DNA from: CAJBVW01 sp964457335
GTDB lineage: Bacteria > Myxococcota_A > UBA796 > SXON01
Reading direction: 5' to 3'
Assembly: GCA_964457335.1 (NCBI GenBank)
Contig: CAYWGD010000023.1
Span: 13,696 to 77,695, forward strand
Length of the DNA stretch: 64,000 bases
Below the pieces are notes generated by a model. The model ran no database searches, was not told the DNA's origin, and saw only the letters and a list, made by a program, of their open reading frames with translations. This document shows positions 16,317 to 25,403 of the stretch, in pieces; position 1 is the stretch's first letter, and every line of letters begins with the position of its first letter. The translations under genes were made by a program, and so were the position numbers.

Positions 16317-17201
16317 ATGATCGACCTCGGTCCCGTCTCCTCCACCGCCCTCCTCACGCTCTACGCCCGGGTGATCGCGGCGGGCTGGGATCCGCCGCTC
16401 CTCGAGGACCCGGCCGCGGCGGCGTTGGTCGCGCGGCTGGACGAGGCGCTCGCGGGGTCGGACGCGCCGTTGCACCGCGCGGTCCGCGCCCGCGACCTCA
16501 ACCCCGTCCTGGTGGCCGAGCTGGCCCTCCGCGCCCGCCACTTCGACCGCGTGGCCGACACGTTCCTGGAGGGCACCCCCGGCGGCCTCGTCGTCGAGCT
16601 CGGTTGCGGGCTCGACACCCGCGCCGAGCGCGTGGCGCGCGGACGCGGGGACTGGCTCGCCTTCGATCTGCCCGGCGTGGTCGCGCTCCGCGAGCAGCTC
16701 CTGCCCCCGAACCCGCGCCGGACCGTGCTCGCCGCCGACCTCGCCGACCCGGCGTGGATGGACGCGGTCGCCGAGCGGCAGCCCGTCGCGCCGCCGCTCT
16801 TCCTCGCCGAGGGGCTCCTGATGTACCTGCCCGAGCCCGCGGTCGAGACGCTGGTGATCCGCCTCGCAGCGCGCTTCCCGGGCTGTGTCCTCCTCGCGGA
16901 CGTGTACCCGCGCTGGGCAGTCGCGATGGTCCACTCGCGCTACGGGCGATGGAAGGCGCGGCGCCAGCTCCACCTCGACGGGGGCCTGCCCGTCCGGTCC
17001 GGCGTCGCCGGCTCCCGCGCGTTCGAGGGGCTCGCGCCCGGCATCCGGCTCCTGGACGAGTGGTCCTTCCTCGACGAGCCGGACCTCGCGCCCGGGTGGC
17101 TCCGCGTGATGCGCGCCGTGCCCGGGCTTCGGCACGTCCATTGGGCCGTGCGCTACCAGCTCGGGGAGCCGGGTTCGAGCGCGCGAGGCAACGCGCCGTA
17201 G
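16317..17201 (+). CDS. LCM/PPM-type class I SAM-dependent methyltransferase
   Basis: A 294-residue methyltransferase of the leucine carboxyl methyltransferase-like group, which in bacteria includes small-molecule O-methyltransferases. Seen are the N-terminal helix with TALLTLYARV, a DPAAAALVARLD segment, the basic RARHFD motif before the cofactor loop VVELGCGLDTRAERV (about residues 91-106), an acidic AFDLPGVVALREQ segment, and FLAEGLLMYLPE near residue 163. ATG at 16317 is the first start consistent with the family. It follows the HEAT-like gene by 41 bp and may be cotranscribed. The substrate is unknown. Confidence 0.85.
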   Translation: MIDLGPVSSTALLTLYARVIAAGWDPPLLEDPAAAALVARLDEALAGSDAPLHRAVRARDLNPVLVAELALRARHFDRVADTFLEGTPGGLVVELGCGLDTRAERVARGRGDWLAFDLPGVVALREQLLPPNPRRTVLAADLADPAWMDAVAERQPVAPPLFLAEGLLMYLPEPAVETLVIRLAARFPGCVLLADVYPRWAVAMVHSRYGRWKARRQLHLDGGLPVRSGVAGSRAFEGLAPGIRLLDEWSFLDEPDLAPGWLRVMRAVPGLRHVHWAVRYQLGEPGSSARGNAP

Positions 17202-17279
17202 CTTCCGGGCGCCCCCGGATGAAGCCCGGTGTCGTCACGCGCGAGGCCCGCCGAGCGTACGCTTGCGACGGAGGCAGGC

Positions 17280-19436
17280 ATGCTCACGCGCGCGTGCGTC
17301 GGATCGGTCGTGGCGGTGCTGCTCGCGGCGAGCGGATGCACGCGCCCGGGTGAGGGGAAGGACCCGACGGAGGACCCGGCGCCGCCGGAGGCCGACTCCG
17401 GGGACGGCGACACCGCCGACTCCGCGGACACCGGCGACACCGCGCCGGACCCGTGCGCGGAGCTCCGCTTCGCGCCCCCGGCCCCCGTCGGCGACCCCTA
17501 CGTCGCCCTCCAGGAAGCCTGCGCCGCGGGCTACAACGCCCTCCCGAACACGCTCACCCTCGAGGGCATCGACGGCCCGCTCTCCGGCGTGGACTGCCTC
17601 TGCGAGATCCGCGGGGACCTCGTCGTCACCGGCAACCCGGGCCTCCCCGACCTCGACGGCCTCTCGAACCTCCGCGCCGTCGAGAACGTCGAGATCACCG
17701 ACAACCCCGCGCTCGCGGACATCGACGGCCTCGCGGGCCTGAGCGCGCTCGGGACCCTCGAGATCGCCGACAACGCCTCGCTCGCCGACGTCGACGGCCT
17801 CGGCGGGCTCCGCTCGGTCTCCACCGTGACGATCGCCCGCAACGGCGCGCTCGTCGACCTCGCGGGCCTCTCGGGCCTCACGACCTGGGACTTCCTCACC
17901 ATCGAGGACGAGGCCTCGCTCGTGGCCCTCGCGGACCTCCCGGCGCCCACGCCCGACGCCGAGCTGTGGATCCTGCGCTGCGACGCCCTCGCGAGCCTCG
18001 ACGGGCTCGAGGACATCGAGAGCCTGGCCCGGATCTACCTCGCGGACACGCCCTCCCTCGCCGACCTCCGCGGCCTGCGCGGCCTCCGGTGGACCGGGGA
18101 TCTCCTGCTCGTCCGCACGGGCGTCCCCTCGCTCGACGGCCTCGACCGCCTCCAGCAGGCGGACCTCGTTCTCCTCGGGAACGACGCCCTCCTCGACCTC
18201 CGCGGCCTCGGCGGGCTCCGCCTCGCGGACACCGTCCGCGTCGAGGAGAACGCCGCGCTCCTCTCCCTCGACGGCCTCGGGGACGGGCTCGTGGTGGACG
18301 AGTACCTCCGCGTCACCGACAACCCCTCCCTCGTCGGGGGCGGCACCGTCTCCGTCCTCGGGGCAGACTCCCTGACGGTCTCCCGCAACGCCGCGCTGGT
18401 CGACTTCTCCGGGTGGGAGCGCCTCGCCGAGGTCACGCGCACCTTCACGATCGAGGACAACCCCTCGCTCACGACGCTCGCCGGCCTCGGCGGGCTGCGC
18501 GCCGTCCACTCCCTCGGCGTCAGCCGCAACGAGACGCTCGGGACGCTCGCCGGCCTCGGCCTGGAGGAGGCCGTCAGCGTCGGCATCTCGCTCAACCCCG
18601 AGCTCCGAGACGTGCCGATGCCGCTCCGCTCGGTCGACTCCCTGACCATCCAAGACAATGCGTCGCTCGCCGCCCTCTCCGGGCTCTCCGACCTGGAGAG
18701 CGCCGACACGGTGACGCTGATCGCCAACGGCCTCACCTCGCTCGACGGGCTCGGCGCCGTCACGGTCCTCGACGAGCTCACGGTCGACGGGGAGGCCGAG
18801 CTCGTCACCCTCGACGGCCTCTCCAGCAGCCTCGTGGTCACGACGCTCACCCTCGAGAGTCTCTCCTCCCTCCCGGATCTCGCCGGGCTGAGCGTCGCGA
18901 GCGTCGGCACACTCCACCTCACCGACAACGACGCGCTGACCCACCTCGCCGCGGCCGCCCCCGCCGAGGTCGGCGCGCTCTACCTCTCCAGCAACGACAC
19001 CCTCGTGGACCTCACCGGCTTCGACGCGCTCACGTCCACCGCGCCCGCGACCGTGGAGATCTCGGAGAACGCCGGGCTCGCGTCCCTCGCCGGCCTCGGC
19101 GCGTTCTCCACGATGGGGGACCTCACGATCGAGGACAACGACGCCCTCGTCGGCCTCGGCGACCTGTCCGCGATCGCCACGCTGGAGGACCTGTCCATCG
19201 AGTACAACGGTGCGCTCACGACGCTCGACGGCCTCGACGGCCTGCGCGTCGCCGTCGTCGTCAACCTCTACGACAACGACGCGCTCCAGGACGTGACGGC
19301 GCTGCACGGCCTCGAGACGGTCGAGGTGCTCGGCATCCAGGAGAACGACACGCTGCGCTCCGTCGACGCCTACGCCCTCCGCGACGCGATCGGCGCGATC
19401 ACCGGCTGGAGCACGATCCGCGACAACGGTCCGTAG
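17280..19436 (+). CDS. lipoprotein with leucine-rich / receptor-L-like repeats
   Basis: A 718-residue predicted lipoprotein: signal with lipobox LAASGC, an acidic Asp/Thr-Gly linker, then two Cys-containing segments (GVDCLCEIRGDLVV) and about 20 repeats of 22-24 residues on the pattern LTIEDNPSLTTLAGLGGL. This resembles receptor-L or bacterial leucine-rich-like solenoids. ATG at 17280 has GGAGG five bases upstream and gives a proper signal peptide, so longer in-frame starts were rejected. The solenoid is continuous and shows no enzyme motif. Probably exposed on the outer membrane and involved in binding or adhesion. Confidence 0.88.
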   Translation: MLTRACVGSVVAVLLAASGCTRPGEGKDPTEDPAPPEADSGDGDTADSADTGDTAPDPCAELRFAPPAPVGDPYVALQEACAAGYNALPNTLTLEGIDGPLSGVDCLCEIRGDLVVTGNPGLPDLDGLSNLRAVENVEITDNPALADIDGLAGLSALGTLEIADNASLADVDGLGGLRSVSTVTIARNGALVDLAGLSGLTTWDFLTIEDEASLVALADLPAPTPDAELWILRCDALASLDGLEDIESLARIYLADTPSLADLRGLRGLRWTGDLLLVRTGVPSLDGLDRLQQADLVLLGNDALLDLRGLGGLRLADTVRVEENAALLSLDGLGDGLVVDEYLRVTDNPSLVGGGTVSVLGADSLTVSRNAALVDFSGWERLAEVTRTFTIEDNPSLTTLAGLGGLRAVHSLGVSRNETLGTLAGLGLEEAVSVGISLNPELRDVPMPLRSVDSLTIQDNASLAALSGLSDLESADTVTLIANGLTSLDGLGAVTVLDELTVDGEAELVTLDGLSSSLVVTTLTLESLSSLPDLAGLSVASVGTLHLTDNDALTHLAAAAPAEVGALYLSSNDTLVDLTGFDALTSTAPATVEISENAGLASLAGLGAFSTMGDLTIEDNDALVGLGDLSAIATLEDLSIEYNGALTTLDGLDGLRVAVVVNLYDNDALQDVTALHGLETVEVLGIQENDTLRSVDAYALRDAIGAITGWSTIRDNGP

Positions 19437-19799
19437 CCGCGGATCCGGGCGCGCCCCCCGGGCGCCCGCGGTGTGTCGGAGTTGTCGGCGGCGCAGCGGC
19501 GCCCGGGGGTCGGGTGTCCTCCGGGCTCGGCGCGGAGCGCCTCGGTCGGGCCGCCGCGCGCGGCCCGACCAGCGCGGGCGTCAGGGCGTCCGGTGGCCTC
19601 CGGCCCTCCGGGGTGGCGCGCCCGCGCTGCCCTCCGGCCCCCCTCGCGCGGGCGGCTCGGTTGTTCGGGCGGTAGGGGCCCCGCACCACCCGACGGGGCC
19701 GGCGCCACGGAGCGGTCCGTCGCGGCTGGGGAGGCGAGACGTGCGCCCTCGTGTCACGGGCGGGGCCCGATCGACGTTTCGGGCTCCTCGGAGCGACCC
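19437..19799. other. 363-bp intergenic region with a GC hairpin
   Basis: There is no convincing gene in this stretch. It contains a strong inverted repeat, GGTCGGGCCGC / GCGGCCCGACC with a five-base loop, at 19544-19570, and several other short G/C palindromes. There is no T run, so a classical terminator is not shown. The last ~60 bp hold the leader and the GGAG site of the gene at 19800. Confidence 0.5.
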
Positions 19800-21683
19800 A
19801 TGCGCGTCTTCGGCTGCCTGATCCTCTGCCTCGCCGGCTGCGCAGGGAAACCCGACGCCGACACCGCCGCCCCCGGAGGCGACACGAGCGGGGACACCGC
19901 CGCGGACACCGACACCGCGGACACCGACACCGCCGCGGACACCGACACCGGCCCGGATCCCGACGCGGACGGGGACGGCTGGCCCGCCTCCGCCGACTGC
20001 GACGACGCCGACGCGACGGTGAGCCCCGGCGCGTCCGAGGCCTGCGACGAGGCCGGCCGCGACGAGGACTGCGACGGGGACGCGAACGAGGGCGACGCCG
20101 CCGACGCGACCACCTGGCACCCCGACGGGGACGCCGACGGCTACGGCGATGGGGCGACCTCCTACGCCGCGTGCGAGCCGCCCAGCTCGGCGTGGGTGGC
20201 GGACGGCACCGACTGCGACGACGAGGACGATCGCCTGAACCCCGGCAACGCCGAGGTGTGCGGGAACGGCCTCGACGACGACTGCGACGGCGACGCGAGC
20301 GACTGCTCGTTCTCCGGGTCCTACGAGGCCACGACGGCGACCTGGACCTTCACGGGCTCCGACGACTCGGAGCGGCTCGGCGAGCAGGTCGAGCTCGGGG
20401 ACCTCGACGGGGACGGCCACGCCGACCTCGTCGGGGGCATGCAGGGGTACCGGGTGGCCGGGTACGTGTACGGGGGCGTCGGGCTCGCCTACGGGCCGGT
20501 CACCACCGACGGCACGTTCACGGCCGTGACCGACGCCGTCCTCTACGGCAGCGGCAGCAGCGACTACCTCGGGCGCACGATCGGGGTCGGGGACCTCGAC
20601 GGCGACGGCGCCGACGAGCTGCTCCTCGCCGCGTACGAGGGCGCCCGGTACCTCGGCGAGGTGCACCTCGTCTACGGCTCCACCACCCGGCGCTCCGGGG
20701 TGACGGAGGCGGCCGCGGCCTCGGACACCGCGACGCTGCTCGGGACCACGCCGGGCGACTACCTCGGAACCGACGTGGCCGCCGGGGGCGACCTCGACGG
20801 CGACGGACTCGAGGAGATGGTCCTCGGCGCCGCCGGCGTGACCGGATGGCTCGATCGGGAGGGCGCCGCGTACCTCTACTACGGCTCGACCACGCGCCTC
20901 GCCGGCGACGCGACGGCCACCTCCACGGCGGACGCCGCCTTCGAAGGCTTCGCCGCGGTGCACCGGGTCGGGTGGGACCTCGCCTTCGTCGACGACATGG
21001 ACGGCGACGGGCTCGACGAGCTCCTGATCGGCGCCTACGGGGAGACGGCGAGCGTGGAGCACGACGGCGCGGCCTACCTGTTCCTCGGGAACGCAGGCTA
21101 CGCCGGCGTGTTCTCCGTGGCCTCCGCCGACGTGAAGTACACCGGCACGGCGGCCCACGACTACGCGGGGCAGGAGGTCTACGGCCTGACCGACCTCGAC
21201 GGCGACGGCTACGGCGACGCCGGCGTGTACGGCGACGGCTACGACGGGGGCGGCCTGTCGAGCACCGGGGCGCTCTGGATCTACCGGGGCGGTGCCGCCC
21301 TCTCGAGCACCGCCGACGCCACCGTGCACGGCACCGCGCGCGAGTTCCTCGGCGACGCGGCCACCTCGGTCGGGGACCAGGACGGGGACGGCGTCAACGA
21401 CCTCCTCGTCGGAGCCTCCGGCGAGAGCATGAGCAGCTGGTACGACACTCCCGGCGCCGCCTACCTCTTCTACGGCCCCGTCTCCGGAACCGTGGCGGCG
21501 TCCGCGGCCGACGCGACCTTCCTCGGGACCCCGGGCGACGGGCGGGACCACTTCGGCACGGGGCTGCCCGCCCGCCCGGGCGACGTGAGCGGGGACGGCC
21601 TCCCGGACGTGATCGTCGGCGCCAGCTTCTACTCCCCGGGGGACAACGCCGAAGGCGCGGTATTCGTCTGGACCGGCGAGTAG
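19800..21683 (+). CDS. MopE/FG-GAP repeat lipoprotein, paralogue of the gene at 5095
   Basis: A 627-residue predicted lipoprotein: MRVFGCLILCLAGC signal and lipobox, a linker of Asp-Thr-Ala units, then two MopE-like units (DCDDADATVSPGASEACDEA, then DCDDEDDRLNPGNAEVCGNG) and a C-terminal FG-GAP propeller (about seven GDLDGDG or DVSGDG calcium-type loops). ATG at 19800 has GGAG seven bases upstream. It has the same domain order as the gene at 5095 but on the other strand and with fewer MopE units. Probably surface-exposed; no catalytic residues are apparent. Confidence 0.9.
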   Translation: MRVFGCLILCLAGCAGKPDADTAAPGGDTSGDTAADTDTADTDTAADTDTGPDPDADGDGWPASADCDDADATVSPGASEACDEAGRDEDCDGDANEGDAADATTWHPDGDADGYGDGATSYAACEPPSSAWVADGTDCDDEDDRLNPGNAEVCGNGLDDDCDGDASDCSFSGSYEATTATWTFTGSDDSERLGEQVELGDLDGDGHADLVGGMQGYRVAGYVYGGVGLAYGPVTTDGTFTAVTDAVLYGSGSSDYLGRTIGVGDLDGDGADELLLAAYEGARYLGEVHLVYGSTTRRSGVTEAAAASDTATLLGTTPGDYLGTDVAAGGDLDGDGLEEMVLGAAGVTGWLDREGAAYLYYGSTTRLAGDATATSTADAAFEGFAAVHRVGWDLAFVDDMDGDGLDELLIGAYGETASVEHDGAAYLFLGNAGYAGVFSVASADVKYTGTAAHDYAGQEVYGLTDLDGDGYGDAGVYGDGYDGGGLSSTGALWIYRGGAALSSTADATVHGTAREFLGDAATSVGDQDGDGVNDLLVGASGESMSSWYDTPGAAYLFYGPVSGTVAASAADATFLGTPGDGRDHFGTGLPARPGDVSGDGLPDVIVGASFYSPGDNAEGAVFVWTGE

Positions 21684-21746
21684 GCCCCCGGAGAGGGGTG
21701 GCGCGCCCCGCGCCGGGGGTTCGGGGGCGGCTGGGCCGCCCCCGAC

Positions 21747-21779
21747 GGGGGGCGTTGCGGGGGGAGCCCCCCCGCCCCA
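21747..21779. repeat. G/C-run hairpin repeat, copy 1
   Basis: GGGGGGCGTTGCGGGGGG (21747-21764) is followed by a C-rich arm ending CCCCCGCCCCAA, giving a potential hairpin between two converging genes. The same 18-base core and a near-identical tail recur inside fmt at 30742. See that copy. Confidence 0.6.
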
Positions 21780-21783
21780 AGAC

Positions 21784-22959
21784 CTACTTGGCGACGGCCG
21801 GGACGATGTCCACCTGCTCCGTGCGGGCCCAGAGCCGGGCCTCGTCCCACGTGGCGGGCTTCTCGATGTGGTGGGTGAGCACGTTGCGGGCGGTCTCGAA
21901 GAAGCCCTCGATCGTGCGGAACATGAAGCTCGTGTCGATCCAGCACGCGCGCATGCAACCCTCGCAGCTGCCGGCCTCCAACATGCGCTTCCGCTCGTAC
22001 TCGATGGAGTGGAAGTAGGCCTCGAAGTCGGGATCGAGGATGTGCTTGTGCTGGTGGAGCGTGCGGTGGCAGATGGCGAATTGGCCGTTGGGCGACACGC
22101 TGAAGTAGAGCCGGCCCGCGTCGCAGCCCTCGGCCGGGAAGCGCCCGGTCTTCAGGTACATGCGGCTCGCCTCGAGGTAGGGCGTCGAGTTGAGGATCGG
22201 CCAGCCCTCGTTCTTCATCGCGATGAGCGTGTCGTAGGCGTGGTCGATGCGGGCGAGCACGGCTTCGGCGGAGTCGGCGGTGTTGAGCCCCATCTCCGGG
22301 CGGTAGCGGATGAAGCGCGCCTCCCAGTTGCGCACGCCGGCCTTGGGGTCCGGGAGCAGCTCGACCGGCAGGAAGCTGATGTGGAAGCCGATGTCCCGCG
22401 CGAACCGCACGAGATCGGGCAATTCCTCGAGGTTCAGGTTCGAGACGACACAGTTGATCGTCGGCATGCCGTTCGTGCCGTCGAGCAGCTTCGCCACGGT
22501 GGTCATCGACTTGACCGCCTCGTCCCAGCTGCCCTCCTTCTCGCAGATGTAGTCGAAGCGCGCCGGGTAGAGCGAGTCCAGCGAGATCGAGAAGTTGCGG
22601 ACGCCCTTGTCCACGGTCTTCGCGAGCCGGTCGTAGCTGACACCGACGCCGTTGGTGAGCACGCGGACGTTGAGCCCCGCGTCCACGAACTCGCCCGCGG
22701 CGTCCTCGAGGTAGTCGCAGGCGTAGGGCTCGCCGCCGCCGATCGAGAGCTGCACCACGCCGAGCCGCCCCATCCGCTGCGCCATCTCGCGGATCTGCGG
22801 GATCTCCAGCTCCTCCTTGCGGTTGCCGTAGCGCCAGATGCCGCACATCTTGCAGGTCAGGTTGCAGCGGTGCGTGATGCCGTAGTGGGCGTACACCGGC
22901 ACCCGCCGGGTGACGAAGGCCTCCGCGATGCGGGCGTAGCCAGGGACCTTGAGCTTCAT
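21784..22959 (-). CDS. radical SAM/SPASM-like enzyme
   Basis: A 391-residue radical SAM protein. The CX3CX2C motif lies in THRCNLTCKMCGIWRYG (about residues 31-43), followed by the SAM-binding LSIGGGEPYACDY. The C-terminal region has Cys groups (GCDAGRLYFSVSPNGQFAICH, then CEGCMRACW) that resemble a SPASM or twitch auxiliary cluster. The order recalls HpnH-like and peptide-modifying enzymes, but no substrate can be named. ATG at 22959 overlaps the TGA of the second radical SAM gene (ATGA). It is the last of a three-gene coupled operon with that gene and the DegT-type aminotransferase. Confidence 0.9.
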   Translation of the reverse strand: MKLKVPGYARIAEAFVTRRVPVYAHYGITHRCNLTCKMCGIWRYGNRKEELEIPQIREMAQRMGRLGVVQLSIGGGEPYACDYLEDAAGEFVDAGLNVRVLTNGVGVSYDRLAKTVDKGVRNFSISLDSLYPARFDYICEKEGSWDEAVKSMTTVAKLLDGTNGMPTINCVVSNLNLEELPDLVRFARDIGFHISFLPVELLPDPKAGVRNWEARFIRYRPEMGLNTADSAEAVLARIDHAYDTLIAMKNEGWPILNSTPYLEASRMYLKTGRFPAEGCDAGRLYFSVSPNGQFAICHRTLHQHKHILDPDFEAYFHSIEYERKRMLEAGSCEGCMRACWIDTSFMFRTIEGFFETARNVLTHHIEKPATWDEARLWARTEQVDIVPAVAK

Positions 22960-24029
22960 GCGACACCTCGGCGCGGGGCGCCGGCGTTCGGGGCAGCGGG
23001 GGCCGGCGCGCCGGTGGGACGAAGGGCCTTCGTCCACTCGAACAGCGTCGGGGCGTTGAGGTTGTAGAGGTAGTTGTACTCCGTGAGCGACGTGGACGTA
23101 CACGCGCGGCACGGGTTGTCGCCGAGCCGGGCGAACGCCTCGGCGAAGCCGCCCCGGCGCACGTTGATGCCCGAAGCCCCGTCGCCGAGGAGGCCGCACG
23201 GCGTCACGGTGCCGTCGGGCTGCACGGCGCAGTAGAGCTGCCCGGCCATGCAGTGCACGTCCTCGTGGGGCGCGCTGGACGAGCCGGTGGCGAACGCCGG
23301 CCAGGTGAGCAGGTAGCGGAGCGACTTCTCGCTGGTGCCCACGCGGCGGCCCGCCAGCCGGGCCTCCAGGAGCTTTCGGAGCACCTTCTTCACGCCGTCG
23401 TCGGGGGGCCGGAGCTCGTCGGCGCGCGCGGCGCACAAGAACGGCCGGCGCTGGAGCAGCTGGAAGTTGGCGACGAAGCCCCAGCGGTCGGCGAGATCGA
23501 GGACGGTGTCGACGTCGTCGAGGTTCTCGCGGGTGAGCGTCGTGATCGTGTGGGTGTCGACCCCGCGTCGGGAGGCCTCGGCGATCGCGGCCAGGGCCTG
23601 CCGCCAGGCGCCGGGCTCGCGGTTGTTGTCGTGGGCCGCCTCTCCGCCGTCGAGCGCCACCATGAGGCGCCCGAGGCGCGTCAGCTCGTCGGCGCGGGCC
23701 GGGTAGCGGTAGCCGTTGGTCTCCATCGTGGACCAGATGCCGTGGTCCGCGAGGCGATCGACGATCGCGCCGATGTCCGCCCGGAGGAGCGGCTCGCCGC
23801 CGCTGATCCCCGCGCGCACCGCCCCGGCCGCCGCCATCGCGTCGACGAGCGCGATCATCTCGGCGGTGTCGAGCTCCTTCTGGGGGTGCAGCGGGATCGA
23901 GCAGTAGCTGCACAACGCGTCGCACCGCGTCGTCACGTAGAGCATCACGGACAGGGGCATGCGGTGCCCCGTCAGCCGGTAGCGCGCGGCGCCGACCCCG
24001 CTCTTGAGGACGGCGGCGCGCCGGCTCAC
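22956..24029 (-). CDS. radical SAM/SPASM enzyme, second of the pair
   Basis: A 357-residue radical SAM protein with CX3CX2C in TTRCDALCSYCSIPLHPQ (near residues 35-42), GISGGEPLLR for SAM, and a C-terminal SPASM-type set of cysteines (HCMAGQLYCAVQPDGTVTPCG, then NPCRACTSTS). The GTG at 24029 overlaps the aminotransferase stop (GTGA); longer upstream reading in this frame is out of homology. Its two auxiliary Cys groups are typical of enzymes acting on peptides or aminoglycoside-like small molecules. Coupling to the aminotransferase suggests a shared product. Confidence 0.9.
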   Translation of the reverse strand: MSRRAAVLKSGVGAARYRLTGHRMPLSVMLYVTTRCDALCSYCSIPLHPQKELDTAEMIALVDAMAAAGAVRAGISGGEPLLRADIGAIVDRLADHGIWSTMETNGYRYPARADELTRLGRLMVALDGGEAAHDNNREPGAWRQALAAIAEASRRGVDTHTITTLTRENLDDVDTVLDLADRWGFVANFQLLQRRPFLCAARADELRPPDDGVKKVLRKLLEARLAGRRVGTSEKSLRYLLTWPAFATGSSSAPHEDVHCMAGQLYCAVQPDGTVTPCGLLGDGASGINVRRGGFAEAFARLGDNPCRACTSTSLTEYNYLYNLNAPTLFEWTKALRPTGAPAPAAPNAGAPRRGVA

Positions 24030-25279
24030 CTGCCGACCTCGAGGACCGCGGAGCGCACGGCCTCCACCATGTGCGCGAGATCCTTCGCGTCGAGGTTGGG
24101 GTGCACCGGGAGGTGCACCTGCTCGCGCTTGACCTGCGCCGCGTTGGCGCACGGGCGCCGGAACGTGGGGAAGAGCGGGTGATCCGAGCAGTCGTTCATG
24201 TACCCGGTGGTCGTGTCCACGCCGCGCTTGAGCAGGGCCTTCATGAGGCGCTCGCGCCGGGGGTGGTGGATCACGAAGCTCATGTAGATGGGCTCGGCGC
24301 CCTCGGGGTAGGTCGGCACGACGAGGCCGGGCACGTTGGCGAGGTGCTCGTCGAGGTAGCGGCCGTTCCGGACGCGCGCGCCGTTGAGCGCCTCGATCCG
24401 CTCGATCTGCTTCATCCCGACGGCCGCTTGCACCGCGCGGGGGCGGCTCGTGCGGAAGCTCTTCGGGACCGCGTCGTAGAGCACCTCGGGCTCGCCGAAG
24501 CGGTCGTGGATCGGGTCCTTGCCCACGAGGTTCCCGACACGGATCGCCTGGTGGAGCGTGAAGGGGTACACGAGCGGGTTGGTCGCCACCATCATCGCGA
24601 GGCCGGTCACGGCCTCCTTCGCCGCCTTCTTGAGCTGGGCGGGGCTCGACGAGTCGATCTCGCGGCGCACGAACGACGCCACGGCGTCGTCGTTGGTCGT
24701 GATCATCGCGCCGGAGAGCGTGGTGATGTTCTTGGTGAGGCCGAAGGTGTAGTAGGCCGCGTCCCCGAGGTTGCCGACGCGGACGCCCTTGTAGCGGGCG
24801 CCGGTGGACTGGGCGCAGTCCTCGATGACCTTGATCCCGTGCTTCTTCGCGACGCGGTTGATCGCGTCCATGTCGCAGGGCGTGCCGTAGAGGTGGGTGG
24901 GGACGACCGCCTTGGTGCGCGGCGTGATCGCCTCCTCGAAGGCGGCCGGATCGAGCACGTGCGTCGTGAGCCCGATGTCGGCGAAGACCGGCTTGACCCC
25001 GGCGGTCACGGCCATCGACGGGATGGCGAAGTAGGTCAGGCCGGGGATCACGACCTCGTCGCCCGCGCCGATGCCCATCGCCTGCAGGAGCAGGTAGAAG
25101 GCGTAGCGCGCGCTCGGCGTCATGATCGCGTGCTTCGCCCCGATGTAGCTTGCGAACTCCCGCTCGAACCTGCGGACCTCCGGCTCGTCCTCCGGCTGGA
25201 GCGCGAGGTAGCGGGCCGCGACGAAGGCCTCCACCGGCGAGAAGCTGGGGCTGAAACGGGGGATTCGTCCGAGGTACAT
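24026..25279 (-). CDS. DegT/DnrJ/EryC1/StrS-family PLP aminotransferase
   Basis: A 417-residue type I fold aminotransferase, normal length for the family. The cofactor Lys lies in TFGLTKNITTLSGA, with supporting motifs VIPGLTYFAIPSMAVTAGVK, VVPTHLYGTPCDMD and IEDCAQSTGARYKG. Members normally transaminate keto-sugars (for LPS, antibiotics or glycoprotein sugars), so an amino-sugar or a related scaffold is likely here. It is the first gene of the operon; the ATG at 25279 lies in a divergent promoter region shared with the lipoprotein at 25404. The pairing with two radical SAM enzymes is unusual. Confidence 0.93.
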   Translation of the reverse strand: MYLGRIPRFSPSFSPVEAFVAARYLALQPEDEPEVRRFEREFASYIGAKHAIMTPSARYAFYLLLQAMGIGAGDEVVIPGLTYFAIPSMAVTAGVKPVFADIGLTTHVLDPAAFEEAITPRTKAVVPTHLYGTPCDMDAINRVAKKHGIKVIEDCAQSTGARYKGVRVGNLGDAAYYTFGLTKNITTLSGAMITTNDDAVASFVRREIDSSSPAQLKKAAKEAVTGLAMMVATNPLVYPFTLHQAIRVGNLVGKDPIHDRFGEPEVLYDAVPKSFRTSRPRAVQAAVGMKQIERIEALNGARVRNGRYLDEHLANVPGLVVPTYPEGAEPIYMSFVIHHPRRERLMKALLKRGVDTTTGYMNDCSDHPLFPTFRRPCANAAQVKREQVHLPVHPNLDAKDLAHMVEAVRSAVLEVGR

Positions 25280-25403
25280 GGGTCTTCTGGGAGAGGGTTC
25301 GGCGGCCGGAGGGCGCGCGGTCTATGGGGTGCGGCCCGAAAGTTCAAGCTACAGTGCGGCGCCGCCCGTGTCGCGTAGCCGGGCGCACACCGGGAGAGGG
25401 TCG

